Notes under the pieces: model-generated | Seen by the model: only the letters and a program-made list of their open reading frames with translations | The model's database searches: none | What the model was told of the DNA's origin: nothing | Part shown: piece by piece, positions 24,572 to 32,194 of the stretch | Layout: each line of letters starts with the position of its first letter | Position numbering within the stretch: the first letter of the stretch is position 1 | Made by a program: the position numbers and the translations under genes | NCBI RefSeq assembly: GCF_009817885.1 | Contig: NZ_CP041764.1 | Coordinates: 4,092,001 to 4,156,000, forward strand | DNA: 64,000 nt | Origin: Serratia rhizosphaerae | Lineage (GTDB): Bacteria; Pseudomonadota; Gammaproteobacteria; Enterobacterales; Enterobacteriaceae | Direction of reading: 5' to 3'

Positions 24572-25951
24572 ATGAATTACCGGGTGCGTGTCGCCAGCGT
24601 CTATCTGCTGGGATTTTTTATCGATCTGGTCAACATGTTTATCGCCAACGTTGCCTATCCGGATATCGGTCGGCAGCTTGATGCGCCGGTCAGTCAGCTG
24701 GCGTGGGTGAGCAACGGCTATATTCTGGGACTGACGCTGGTTATTCCCCTGAGCAGCTGGCTGGCAAAACGGATGGGATCAAAGCGCCTGTTGATGCTCT
24801 CGCTGGGGGTTTTCATTATCGGCACCTGCGGCGTAGCCGCCGCCGGCAATATTGGACAGCTGATAGCCTGGCGCGTGCTGCAGGGGCTGGGCGGGGGGCT
24901 GCTGATCCCGGTCGGCCAGACCATGACCTACGCCCTGTACCGCAGCCATGAGCGGGCCAGGCTCTCTGCCGTCGTGATGCTGGTGGCGCTGATGGCGCCG
25001 GCGCTCTCTCCGGCTATCGGCGGGGCGCTGGTCGACAACGTTAGCTGGCGCTGGGTATTTTTGGCCAGCCTGCCCCTGGCGTTCGCCGCATTGATCCTCG
25101 CCGCCTGCTGGCTGAAGCCCGACGCCGAGGCCGGCGCGGCCGAACGGCTGGACTTCAGCGGCCTTATCTCGGGTTGCCTGGCGCTGAGCCTGATCCTGTT
25201 AGGGCTGACCAACATGGGGGAGTCTGGCCGTCTGGGCGTGGGGGCGATGCTACTGCTTGCCGGTCTGGCGCTGATGGGCGGTTATGTGCGCGCTTCATTA
25301 CGCAAAACGCAGCCGCTGCTTAACCTGCGCCTGATGCAGGAGCCGATGCTGCGAACCGCGATGCTGATTTATCAGCTGATTCCCGGCATTTTTACCGGCG
25401 TCAGCCTGGTTGCGATGCTGTATCTGCAAAATCAGCTGGGTATGCACGCCACGCTGGTGGGGGTGATGATGCTCCCGTGGGCGATCGCCGCGTTTGCCGC
25501 TATCTCCCTTACGGGCAAAACGTTTAATCAGCTTGGGCCGCGTCCGCTGTTTATCATCGGCTGTCTGGTGCAGGGGAGCGGTATCGGCTTACTGTCGCTG
25601 ATTGGCAGCGGCGATGACGTGGTGCTGGCGGCCTCCGCCTACGCGTTGATGGGGTTTGGCGGCAGCCTGTGCAGCAGCACCGCGCAGAGTTCGGCGTTTA
25701 TTCAGGTAGACGATACTGAACTGGCGGATGCCAGCGCGCTGTGGAACATTAACCGCCAGCTCAGCTTCTGTTTCGGCGTCACGCTAATCAGCTTATTGCT
25801 TAACGTATTACTCAATATGACCGGTATGCCGGCAGCGCGGGCTTACCACCTATGTTTTGTCCTGGCGGCGGTCAGCACCGTCATCCCCGTTCTGCTCTGC
25901 CTGCGGATCGCCAATCGCAGCGTTATTCTTATGCTTAATCAGGAGAAATGA
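24572..25951 (+). CDS. DHA2-type MFS drug efflux transporter
   Basis: Inner-membrane drug:proton antiporter of 459 residues with about 14 helices. Markers include FIDLVNMFIANVAYPDIGRQL, WVSNGYILGLTLVIPLSSWLAKRMGSKR (motif A), LIAWRVLQGLGGGLLIPVGQTM (motif B/C region) and VMLVALMAPALSPAIGGAL. A 36-codon upstream in-frame extension is unlikely to be translated; ATG 24572 gives MNYRVRVASVYLLGFFID. It is divergent from LysR and overlaps the next gene by ATGA, forming a two-gene operon. Confidence 0.87.
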   Translation: MNYRVRVASVYLLGFFIDLVNMFIANVAYPDIGRQLDAPVSQLAWVSNGYILGLTLVIPLSSWLAKRMGSKRLLMLSLGVFIIGTCGVAAAGNIGQLIAWRVLQGLGGGLLIPVGQTMTYALYRSHERARLSAVVMLVALMAPALSPAIGGALVDNVSWRWVFLASLPLAFAALILAACWLKPDAEAGAAERLDFSGLISGCLALSLILLGLTNMGESGRLGVGAMLLLAGLALMGGYVRASLRKTQPLLNLRLMQEPMLRTAMLIYQLIPGIFTGVSLVAMLYLQNQLGMHATLVGVMMLPWAIAAFAAISLTGKTFNQLGPRPLFIIGCLVQGSGIGLLSLIGSGDDVVLAASAYALMGFGGSLCSSTAQSSAFIQVDDTELADASALWNINRQLSFCFGVTLISLLLNVLLNMTGMPAARAYHLCFVLAAVSTVIPVLLCLRIANRSVILMLNQEK

Positions 25952-26343
25952 TGAACCGTTATTTTCAGGAAGTTTTAGATGCCCATACGCTGATTCGCCG
26001 CTGGCTTGGCGATGGCGACAGTCCGGTGGCCATGTGTGACGATTTATTGGCGCGTTTCAGCCTGGATTATTCGATGGTGACGCCGGGCGGCGCACTGCTT
26101 GATTTCCCCTCGCTGACTACATTTTTCCGCGCCCAGTGCGGCGCGCGGCCGGGGCTGGAGATTGAAATTGACAACATGCAGCTGATTGCAGAGAGCGCCG
26201 CCGGGGCGACCGTGACCTATCAGGAGCGGCAGCAACTGCCGGGCCAGGAGGCGACGCTGCGCTTTTCGACCGTGGTGTTTGAATTGGGGGCGGATAATCG
26301 GGTGGTATGGCGCCATCTGCATGAAACCATGCTTCCCCTGTAA
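25948..26343 (+). CDS. NTF2/SnoaL-like small protein
   Basis: Protein of 131 residues with an NTF2/DUF4440-like pattern: an N-terminal helix, LLARFSLDYSMVTPGGALLDFPSLTTFF, then beta strands ending in TVVFELGADNRVVWRHLHETMLPL. Such proteins are often small-molecule enzymes or binding partners. It is translationally coupled to the efflux pump (ATGATG with the pump stop inside), so it may act on or sense the pump's substrate. Fold assignment is by eye. Confidence 0.65.
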   Translation: MMNRYFQEVLDAHTLIRRWLGDGDSPVAMCDDLLARFSLDYSMVTPGGALLDFPSLTTFFRAQCGARPGLEIEIDNMQLIAESAAGATVTYQERQQLPGQEATLRFSTVVFELGADNRVVWRHLHETMLPL

Positions 26344-26538
26344 GCGCGCTGCCCGCGTAACGCCGATGGTTTGAGCCACGGCGGGTATGGAGCGGGCGGC
26401 GTAGCCGAAAGCGTCAAGAAAAGTGAACACCGGACGCCGGTAGCTGGCGTACATTCTGCGAGGTAACTCTCGTTTATTGTTAAGCAGTTGTTGCACGTAT
26501 GGGCTATTGTTTTCTCTCAGTTTAGTAATCGGAACCCT

Positions 26539-26554
26539 GTTTCATATTTGAAAC
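26539..26554. promoter_or_regulatory. Palindrome just upstream of kynA
   Basis: GTTTCA-TATT-TGAAAC is a perfect 6-bp inverted repeat, 16 bases upstream of the kynA start and overlapping the expected 5' leader. It could be an operator for a local or global regulator; no regulator is encoded next to it. Confidence 0.45.
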
Positions 26555-26570
26555 TGCGCGGAGAGAACAG

Positions 26571-27413
26571 ATGAATCAACGGGAAATAGAGAGCACGGTT
26601 GTTACCGATTTTTCCAAGCGTATGAGCTACGGCGACTATCTGTGCCTGGACCAGCTGCTGGACTGCCAGCACCCGCTGTCCAACCCGCAGCACCATGATG
26701 AAATGCTGTTTGTGGTGCAGCATCAGACCTCCGAACTGTGGATGAAGCTGATGCTGCACGAGCTGCAGGGCGCGCGCCAGCTGGTACAACAGGATAAACT
26801 CAGCCACTGCTTCAAGATCCTGGCGCGGGTGAAGCAGATCCAGCGTCTGCTGTTCGAACAGTGGGCGGTGCTGGAAACCTTAACCCCGTCGGAGTACGTC
26901 GAGTTTCGCAATGTGCTGGGCAATTCGTCCGGTTTTCAGTCGCATCAGTACCGTTCGATTGAGTTTTTGCTGGGGAATAAGAATGCGGCGATGCTGGAGG
27001 TGTTCCGCAACGACGAGGGGAAATACGCCGCGTTGAAAGCGATTTTGGACGCGCCGAGCCTGTACGATGAGTTTCTGCTGTACCTGGCGCGCAAAGGGCT
27101 GCCGGTGCCGCAGGCCTGCGTGGAGCGGGACTGGACGCAGCCTTACCAGCGCAACCCCGATTTATTGCCGGTGTTTAAAATCATTTATGACAATCCGCAG
27201 ACTTACTGGGAAGCCTATGAAATGGCGGAGAAGCTGGTGGATATTGAGGAGAGTTTCCACCTGTGGCGCTTCCGGCATATGAAAACGGTGGAGAGGATTA
27301 TCGGCTTTAAGAGCGGCACCGGCGGCTCCAGCGGCGTCAGTTTCCTCAAAAGGGCGCTGGAGCTGACCTTCTTCCCGGAGTTGCTGGATGTGCGCACCGA
27401 GATCGGCAACTGA
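26571..27413 (+). CDS. kynA: Tryptophan 2,3-dioxygenase
   Basis: Haem enzyme of 280 residues that opens the indole ring of L-tryptophan to N-formylkynurenine. The active-site His51 lies in MLFVVQHQTSELW, the substrate-carboxylate arginine is Arg113 (VEFRNVLGNSSGFQS), the haem ligand is His236 (WRFRHMKTVERIIG), and Thr250 lies in GTGGSSGVSFL. Length and motifs match the bacterial TDO family. No kynureninase or formamidase gene is adjacent, so downstream steps must be encoded elsewhere or kynurenine may be the end product. It has a GGAGAG site at normal spacing. Confidence 0.96.
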   Translation: MNQREIESTVVTDFSKRMSYGDYLCLDQLLDCQHPLSNPQHHDEMLFVVQHQTSELWMKLMLHELQGARQLVQQDKLSHCFKILARVKQIQRLLFEQWAVLETLTPSEYVEFRNVLGNSSGFQSHQYRSIEFLLGNKNAAMLEVFRNDEGKYAALKAILDAPSLYDEFLLYLARKGLPVPQACVERDWTQPYQRNPDLLPVFKIIYDNPQTYWEAYEMAEKLVDIEESFHLWRFRHMKTVERIIGFKSGTGGSSGVSFLKRALELTFFPELLDVRTEIGN

Positions 27414-27433
27414 TGGGGCAGGGCGCCGGCGGG

Positions 27434-27811
27434 TTACATTGCCCGGCGCAATTCCTGCAGGCGATCCAGACAGGCCTGCCAGTATCCGCAGATGATAAGG
27501 CTGGCAAGGTGATTTTCGCAGAAGCGATCCATGCGGAGATGGGCGGTCATCAGTTTGCGCAGCAGCGTCAGGTCGGCCTGCGCCAGCGTGCGCCGGCAGG
27601 TGAAACGCGGATCGCCCCCGCGGGAAAACTCATTCGTCCAGTCGTAGACAAAGATAAACCGGCTGTGGCTCAGGGCCTGAATATGGCGCAGCAGAGGCTC
27701 ATGAGGTACATCGTCAAATCGCCATTGGGCGCCCGGCGGCGGCGTAACGCCCGCAGCGCTGTCCAGCACGGCGTCGATGTCTTCTTTACTCAGTGGGGGG
27801 ATGGAGGTCAT
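27434..27811 (-). CDS. Small protein, DUF6508-like
   Basis: Protein of 125 residues with FIFVYDWTNEFSRGGDPRF followed by LAQADLTLLRKLMTAHLRMDRFCENHLASLI and a C-terminal LDRLQEL. The pattern resembles what I recall of the DUF6508 family (a recollection, not a search). No catalytic motif is evident. It converges on kynA with only 20 bases between the stops. Function unknown. Confidence 0.6.
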   Translation of the reverse strand: MTSIPPLSKEDIDAVLDSAAGVTPPPGAQWRFDDVPHEPLLRHIQALSHSRFIFVYDWTNEFSRGGDPRFTCRRTLAQADLTLLRKLMTAHLRMDRFCENHLASLIICGYWQACLDRLQELRRAM

Positions 27812-27918
27812 AGGGGAGAGGGCCGTGTTTCTATTGTGGGGTTATAGGAGTTTAACCATTTTTCCCAGTATAGGTACTGTTTTGCAGGATAGACGGCAAT
27901 GTCATCTTCTTCGTAAGC

Positions 27919-27960
27919 AGTTCGGACCGTAGTAGCGGAACAGATTGTAGTGAAGCCCTG
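27919..27960 (-). pseudogene. Rhs core remnant (YYDPNCG region)
   Basis: Forty-two bases match the intact rhs gene over the segment encoding GLHYNLFRYYDPNC, with a few changes. Sequence to its left is unrelated. To its right it runs into a partial copy of the multi-hairpin element and then IS3. It marks the left end of the Rhs-derived debris. Confidence 0.75.
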
Positions 27961-28014
27961 AATACTCGCCTCATCAATGAGTCTCGCCCCTTCGGGGCCA
28001 GCGCTGAAGCGCTG
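27961..28014. repeat. Multi-hairpin element, truncated copy
   Basis: Begins AATACTCGCCTCAT as at 32734. It contains three successive perfect hairpins: CTCAT/ATGAG (27970-27981), GCCCC/GGGGC (27986-27998) and CAGCGCT/AGCGCTG (27999-28014). The IS3 element begins exactly after the third hairpin, and the fourth hairpin of the full copy is missing. Confidence 0.8.
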
Positions 28015-28080
28015 TGATCTTACTCAGCAATAGTGGACACGCGACTAAGTGAGTAAACTCTCAAGCAAGAGGTGACTCAC

Positions 28081-28380
28081 ATGACAAAACCAGCATCAAC
28101 CACCAAAAAGCCACGCAAGCAACATACACCTGAATTCCGCGACGAAGCCCTGAAACTGGCTGAACGCATTGGTGTGGCCGCAGCCGCCCGCGAACTCAGC
28201 CTTTATGAGTCGCAAATTTACACCTGGCGTAGCAAGCGGCAGCAACAGGCAACGTCCTCTGAACGTGAGAGCGAACTCGCCGCTGAGAATGCCCGCCTCA
28301 AACGCCAACTGGCTGAACGGGACGAGGAGCTGGCCATTCTCCAAAAGGCCGCGACATACTTCGCCAGGCGCCTGAAATGA
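28081..28380 (+). CDS. insE: IS3 OrfA (InsE-like)
   Basis: DNA-binding subunit of 99 residues. The helix-turn-helix includes FRDEALKLAERIGVAAAAREL and SLYESQIYTWRSKRQQ. A leucine-zipper-like tail (LAAENARLKRQLAERDEELAIL) follows. A candidate -1 slippery run AAAAG lies at 28343-28347; slipping there would give the OrfAB transposase fusion used by this family. A GTG three codons upstream is possible, but ATG with GAGGTGAC is better. Confidence 0.9.
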   Translation: MTKPASTTKKPRKQHTPEFRDEALKLAERIGVAAAARELSLYESQIYTWRSKRQQQATSSERESELAAENARLKRQLAERDEELAILQKAATYFARRLK

Positions 28381-29153
28381 AGTATGTCTTTATCGAAAAG
28401 CATCAGGCTGAGTTCAGTATCAAAACCATGTGCCGGGTACTGCACGTCGCCCGCAGTGGCTGGTATGCCTGGCGTCAGCGTCGTCACCAGATAAACCGGC
28501 GTCAACAGTTCCGACTTGTCTGCGATGCTGCGGTTCGACAGACCTTTGCCAAGGCAAAACAGCGTTATGGAGCGCCTCGTCTTGCTGATGAACTGCCGGA
28601 GTACAACATCAAGACTATTGCCGCCAGTCTGCGTCGTCAGGGGCTGCGGGCGAAAGCCTCGCGCCGGTTCAGCCCGGTCAGTTACCGTGAGCATGGTCTG
28701 CCACTATCCGAGAATCTGTTGAAGCAGGACTTTTACGCCAGCGGCCCGAATCAGAAGTGGGTGGGTGACATCACGTATCTGCGCACCGGTGAAGGCTGGC
28801 TGTATCTGGCGGTGGTGATTGACCTGTGGTCGCGGTCAGTCATTGGCTGGTCGATGTCCTCACGGATGACGGCACAGCTTGCCTGCGATGCACTGCAGAT
28901 GGCGTTATGGCGGCGTAAACGCCCGGAAAATGTCATCGTGCACACAGACCGAGGTGGTCAGTACTGTTCAACGGATTACCAGAGCTTACTGAAACGGCAT
29001 AATCTGCAGGGCAGTATGAGCGCTAAAGGCTGTTGTTACGACAATGCCTGTGCGGAAAGCTTCTTTCACTCACTGAAGGTGGAATGTATCCACGGGGAGG
29101 ACTTTGCCAGCCGGGAAACAATGCGAACATATTTTAAAGATAATATTGAGTGA
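28377..29153 (+). pseudogene. insF: IS3 OrfB transposase (InsF-like), C-terminally truncated
   Basis: DDE/RNase H-fold integrase (258 residues). The three catalytic residues are present: Asp in KWVGDITYL, Asp in VHTDRGGQYCS and Glu in NACAESFFHSLK. It overlaps orfA by four bases in the -1 frame. After ASRETMR the sequence departs from the family and stops at 29153, so the final segment (in IS3 about 30 residues with a conserved YNxxRxH-type end) is missing. Transposition activity is doubtful. Confidence 0.85.
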
Positions 29154-29165
29154 GTAGTGTAAAAC

Positions 29166-29192
29166 GGTCGCAGCTCACACAAGGCTGCGACC
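29166..29192. terminator. Hairpin after truncated IS3
   Basis: Perfect 8-bp stem (GGTCGCAG with CTGCGACC) and an 11-base loop, with A-rich sequence on the left and TTACAAATTTAAATTTTT on the right. It could act as a terminator for the IS transcript or for the methyltransferase gene on the minus strand. Confidence 0.5.
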
Positions 29193-29254
29193 TTACAAAT
29201 TTAAATTTTTATAGTGAAAACTTGTTCCACTCAAGGCCGCGGTCGTTATTATAC

Positions 29255-30184
29255 TTACTCGTCATTGCAGGTTTTCGATGGCCGAGCAATCTCTGGGTAT
29301 CGATATTCATTTCCGGTAAATCCTTTCAGATAGCGATCGTTGCTCATGAAAGCTACCATGTTACCCCCTTTTATTTCATTCTGGCTTACGGGCGAGGTAA
29401 ATTGCCGTGACAAAGTTCCGTTGCACAACCCCCCGAATTCCTCATCCGCAATGCGTCCGATCTCACTCAGGAACCGGGTTCGTTCTTCTTCAGGTAAAAG
29501 GGCTACCGGGGAGAACGTAGCTGTTAGCGCTACAATTTGCTTGGTTGTCAGTGTTGGGGACCACCTGATTTCTTCATATACAACATTCTTGAAACCTGCC
29601 GATCGCAACTCAGCCATCCGTAGGTCTTTATCGAGCGCGAATGGTTGACTTGATCCGGCCGCATGGGAGGGGCTCAGGCTCAATGGATGGAAAAGCGCCT
29701 GAGTATGGCGCTGGAATGGATCCATGTCGGCCGGATCACCAAAAACAGTCCACCACATAGCCCACCATCCTCCTGGCCGCAACAATCTGAACACTCTGGT
29801 AAGTGCTGTATCCGGCTGGAGCCAGTGAAAAGCCATGGCGGCAATGCCTAGATCAAACGAAGCAGAAGGCAGTAAACTGTCTTCGAATGGGTACTGCATG
29901 ACGGTTAAAGACGAACCATAGTGATTCAACCGTTTCCCCAAGGTGGCAGCAAGCCGTGAGTCCGGCTCTATAGCGGTAATTTTGCAGCCCAAGGCAAGCA
30001 AAGGCTCTGTTGCCTGCCCTGTCCCCGCTCCAATTTCAAAAACTCTGGTCTCTTCCTGGACTGCACCATGTTCACGCAAGACCTCATAGACACGCTGCGG
30101 ATAATCAGGACGTGCATTATTATACAATTCGCTGTTTGCCCCAAACGTGCGTCGACCTTCTGCAAGTGAAATTATATTGGACAC
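29255..30184 (-). CDS. SAM-dependent methyltransferase with frameshifted C-terminus
   Basis: Class I methyltransferase. The SAM-binding motif is VFEIGAGTGQATEPLLALG, followed by ITAIEPDSR and FDLGIAAMAFHWLQ, a pattern common in UbiE/Tam-like enzymes. The start is uncertain: GTG 30184 (GAGAAA upstream) gives the usual SLAEGRRTFGANSELYN N-terminus. At a run of six C on the plus strand (29429-29434) the frame changes. With one more base the product would end EFGGVVQRNFVTAIYLARKPE with a stop at 29376-29378, the usual family ending. As written, about 60 unrelated residues are added. Substrate unknown. Confidence 0.75.
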   Translation of the reverse strand: MSNIISLAEGRRTFGANSELYNNARPDYPQRVYEVLREHGAVQEETRVFEIGAGTGQATEPLLALGCKITAIEPDSRLAATLGKRLNHYGSSLTVMQYPFEDSLLPSASFDLGIAAMAFHWLQPDTALTRVFRLLRPGGWWAMWWTVFGDPADMDPFQRHTQALFHPLSLSPSHAAGSSQPFALDKDLRMAELRSAGFKNVVYEEIRWSPTLTTKQIVALTATFSPVALLPEEERTRFLSEIGRIADEEFGGLCNGTLSRQFTSPVSQNEIKGGNMVAFMSNDRYLKGFTGNEYRYPEIARPSKTCNDE

Positions 30185-30259
30185 TGTGCGTTTCTCATTA
30201 TTGATTTCTTTCAAGTATCTCTTAAGCAATTATTATTTTCAATCAGGTGATCTTACCCT

Positions 30260-30577
30260 GCGCTCCGGCAGGCCGTTGAGTTCGCTGTGGTACCAGTACA
30301 CCTCGCTGCTGTCGCCGTGGCGGTCGACGCGGGCCAGCGGCTCGTAGCTGTCTTCCTTGTACAGATACTGGGTGCTGCGCTGCGGCTGGTCGGGACTGTG
30401 CTCGCCCACCATCTACAGGCCGTTCCAGTGGAACAGGGTGGTCTGCGGCTCGCCGTGGTGCGGGTAGAGGGTTTTCCGGGTGCGGCGCCCGAGCGCGTCG
30501 TAACGGTATTCGGCGCGCTGGTAGCGGCTGTCGCCGTCGAAGGTGACGGCGGTCAGGCGGTGTTAGGTGTCATACCT
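30260..30577 (-). pseudogene. Rhs core fragment with internal stop
   Basis: About 318 bases match the intact rhs core region encoding SDSRYQRAEYRYDALGRR through WYHSELNGLPER. The codon for Gln in NGLQMVG is changed to TAG, and homology fades at both ends. It lies just downstream of the immunity gene at 30641 and belongs to no open frame. Confidence 0.85.
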
Positions 30578-30603
30578 GTGGGTGCCCATAAATGATATTA
30601 AAA

Positions 30604-30635
30604 AACCGGAAGACTCAATAAGAGTTCATCCGGTT
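30604..30635 (-). terminator. Terminator after immunity gene 30641-31252
   Basis: Stem AACCGGA/TCCGGTT with a T-run on the minus strand, just after the immunity gene's stop. Its outer stem and flanks closely match the terminator at 31633-31664. Confidence 0.8.
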
Positions 30636-30640
30636 ATTTT

Positions 30641-31252
30641 TTATATCTTGAGTGAGGATTTCAGAATATCTTCATCATCTGTTAATAGCTCTCTCATTCT
30701 ATCTAAGTTGTTTTTTACTTCAAGTGTTAGTTTTTCGGCTGTAAACAAAGAGGATCCGCCAAGTACTTTTATTTTAATTAGCTTCATTAAGTGAATTAGT
30801 CGATAACTAAGCTCAATAGGCGGGGTAATGTTTTTTTCTATTTCATCAAGCGTTACACCTTCACCGCTCATAAATCTGTCGTGAACATTTAATCTTATTT
30901 TCTTATGTAGACCCTCACCAGAGTTTAAAGCTTCTTTTATTTTTTTTATGGACTCTTGCTTTTTGCTTACTAATTGTTTTTTAATTGCTAGCTCAGCTCT
31001 TAACGCTAAAGAGTACTCTATCCAGGTCCAATACTCGTAATCATTATTGAATTTTATTTTTGATAGTTCATCACATATCTCCATGGAGGTATCTATATCG
31101 TCGTTTGTATATGCGAAAAAAGCCACTTTTGTCAGTGTTTCTAGCGTCTTTTTTTCTGTTTTAGTACTGTTTGTGGGGAGGTTAATTATCATTTTTTTTA
31201 GTTTTTCATTATGTGATGATAAACTTATTAGGATGTTTTTCACGTTCATCAC
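30641..31252 (-). CDS. Probable immunity protein to the NucA/NucB-type toxin (DUF6707-like)
   Basis: AT-rich gene for a helical, soluble protein of 203 residues. Features include TLTKVAFFAYTNDDIDTSMEI, CDELSKIKFNNDYEYWTWIEY and many lysines. The repeated helical pattern resembles what I recall of DUF6707 proteins; this is tentative. It lies 11 bases downstream of the NucA/NucB toxin tip, the normal place for a cognate immunity gene. Its codon use (A/T endings) contrasts with the GC-rich Rhs cores nearby, as expected for a horizontally exchanged toxin-immunity pair. No signal peptide. Confidence 0.65.
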   Translation of the reverse strand: MMNVKNILISLSSHNEKLKKMIINLPTNSTKTEKKTLETLTKVAFFAYTNDDIDTSMEICDELSKIKFNNDYEYWTWIEYSLALRAELAIKKQLVSKKQESIKKIKEALNSGEGLHKKIRLNVHDRFMSGEGVTLDEIEKNITPPIELSYRLIHLMKLIKIKVLGGSSLFTAEKLTLEVKNNLDRMRELLTDDEDILKSSLKI

Positions 31253-31263
31253 AATTACCTTGA

Positions 31264-31611
31264 TTATTCAAATGTTATTTTAACCTTGGAGCCATCAGGG
31301 AATGGCTTCAAGGCATTTGCTATAGAGGAACCTGCTCCGCGGTTATCGCTAGGGTCAGTATACCGTATGCTAGCACCTTTTCCTCCCTCTTCAAACATAG
31401 CCATAGGGAATTCATCCCTATCATATCCTTTTTTTGTTGGAAACCCTTTTAGTGACTCAGCCCTATTGGTGCTTGCTGAGGTTAGACTTATAGTATAGAT
31501 ATCTTGTTTTTTTAAATTAATGACATCGTTAATGTGACCAAAGGTTTGTTTATATTCTTTCCGAGGGTAACGTAAGCACAATATCGAGAGTAATGCCATC
31601 ACCTTTGTGAT
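31264..31611 (-). pseudogene. Orphan NucA/NucB-type DNase toxin tip, frameshifted
   Basis: The frame to 31264 encodes YKQTFGHINDVI, RAESLKGFPTKKGYDRDEFP, GGKGASIRYTDP and NRGAGSS, the hallmark blocks of the NucA/NucB (sporulation nuclease) family, with the catalytic DRDE segment intact. Reading upstream, the expected preceding strand (GITLDIVLTLPSER) is found in another frame. A single extra base near 31551-31562 therefore splits the domain. No Rhs core is attached. This looks like a displaced Rhs C-terminal toxin that has lost its carrier and its frame. Its immunity gene follows directly. Confidence 0.82.
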
Positions 31612-31632
31612 GAGTTCAACGCACTATTAAAA

Positions 31633-31664
31633 AACCGGAAGACCTATCAAGAGTACCTCCGGTT
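31633..31664 (-). terminator. Terminator-like hairpin, twin of 30604-30635
   Basis: Stem AACCGGA/TCCGGTT followed on the minus strand by a T-run, 117 bases after the stop of the immunity gene at 31782. ATTAAAAAACCGGAAGAC is shared with the other copy. It sits immediately upstream of the NucA tip, so it separates two toxin-immunity cassettes. Confidence 0.75.
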
Positions 31665-31781
31665 ATATTTAAATTTAGAGATGAAAGATTACACTGGTAT
31701 CAGTGGTGTGTGGTTTGATTAATCTGATGCTATGTAATATTTTGAATGTTCAAGAGTTTGGTTATTCATCTCATTCCGTTA

Positions 31782-32180
31782 TTATTTTGAATATAGCTCA
31801 GAGAAGTCTATTTCTTTGTATTCTGAGTCGTTTTCAATTAAGTAATCACTGTTGTTATATAAAGATTTCCATATGGTGATGTAAAACTCCTTAACACTAA
31901 TGTTTGTGGGTAAGTCTATTTCTGGTATTGCTGATTCATATAAACGTGTTAGTTTTTTTTCATCGTAGACGTTAATTGCATATTTCAAGCTGTTTTTTAT
32001 TCTATCTTTAATGAACTCCGGGAAGGAATTAACGCCAGGAAAGATTCTTTCATTCACAATTGTAGATATGACTTCCGGGTTATTCATATTTAAATTGAGA
32101 ATTGAATTGCTAATGCTTGGATCCTCAGATAATGTTTGCCAGATCATGGAAACATATTTGTCGTTGATTTTTTTCTTCAT
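31782..32180 (-). CDS. Probable immunity protein for the Rhs tip at 32195
   Basis: AT-rich gene for a soluble 132-residue protein (KYVSMIWQTLSEDPSI, FPGVNSFPEFIKDRIKNSL, KEFYITIWKSLYNNSDY). I do not recognise the family. Position (14 bases after the toxin tip), size, base composition and the terminator downstream all fit an Rhs immunity gene. No signal peptide, so the partner toxin should act in the cytoplasm. Confidence 0.6.
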   Translation of the reverse strand: MKKKINDKYVSMIWQTLSEDPSISNSILNLNMNNPEVISTIVNERIFPGVNSFPEFIKDRIKNSLKYAINVYDEKKLTRLYESAIPEIDLPTNISVKEFYITIWKSLYNNSDYLIENDSEYKEIDFSELYSK

Positions 32181-32194
32181 ATTAACCTCGGTAT

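Larger units (their letters stand above)
28015..29153 (+). mobile_element. IS3-group insertion sequence, 3' end lost
   Basis: The left end begins TGATCTTACTCAGCAA, resembling the IS3 terminal repeat as I recall it, 66 bases before orfA. The two overlapping orfs are close to InsE and InsF of IS3. The last 30 or so OrfB residues and the right inverted repeat are absent, and the sequence after 29153 is not IS-like. The element is therefore probably unable to move by itself. Confidence 0.88.

Noticed and set aside
27423..27449. GC hairpin (GCGCCGG/CCGGCGC) between kynA and the DUF6508-like gene as a terminator
   Set aside because: It overlaps the end of the converging coding sequence and has no T-run on either side.
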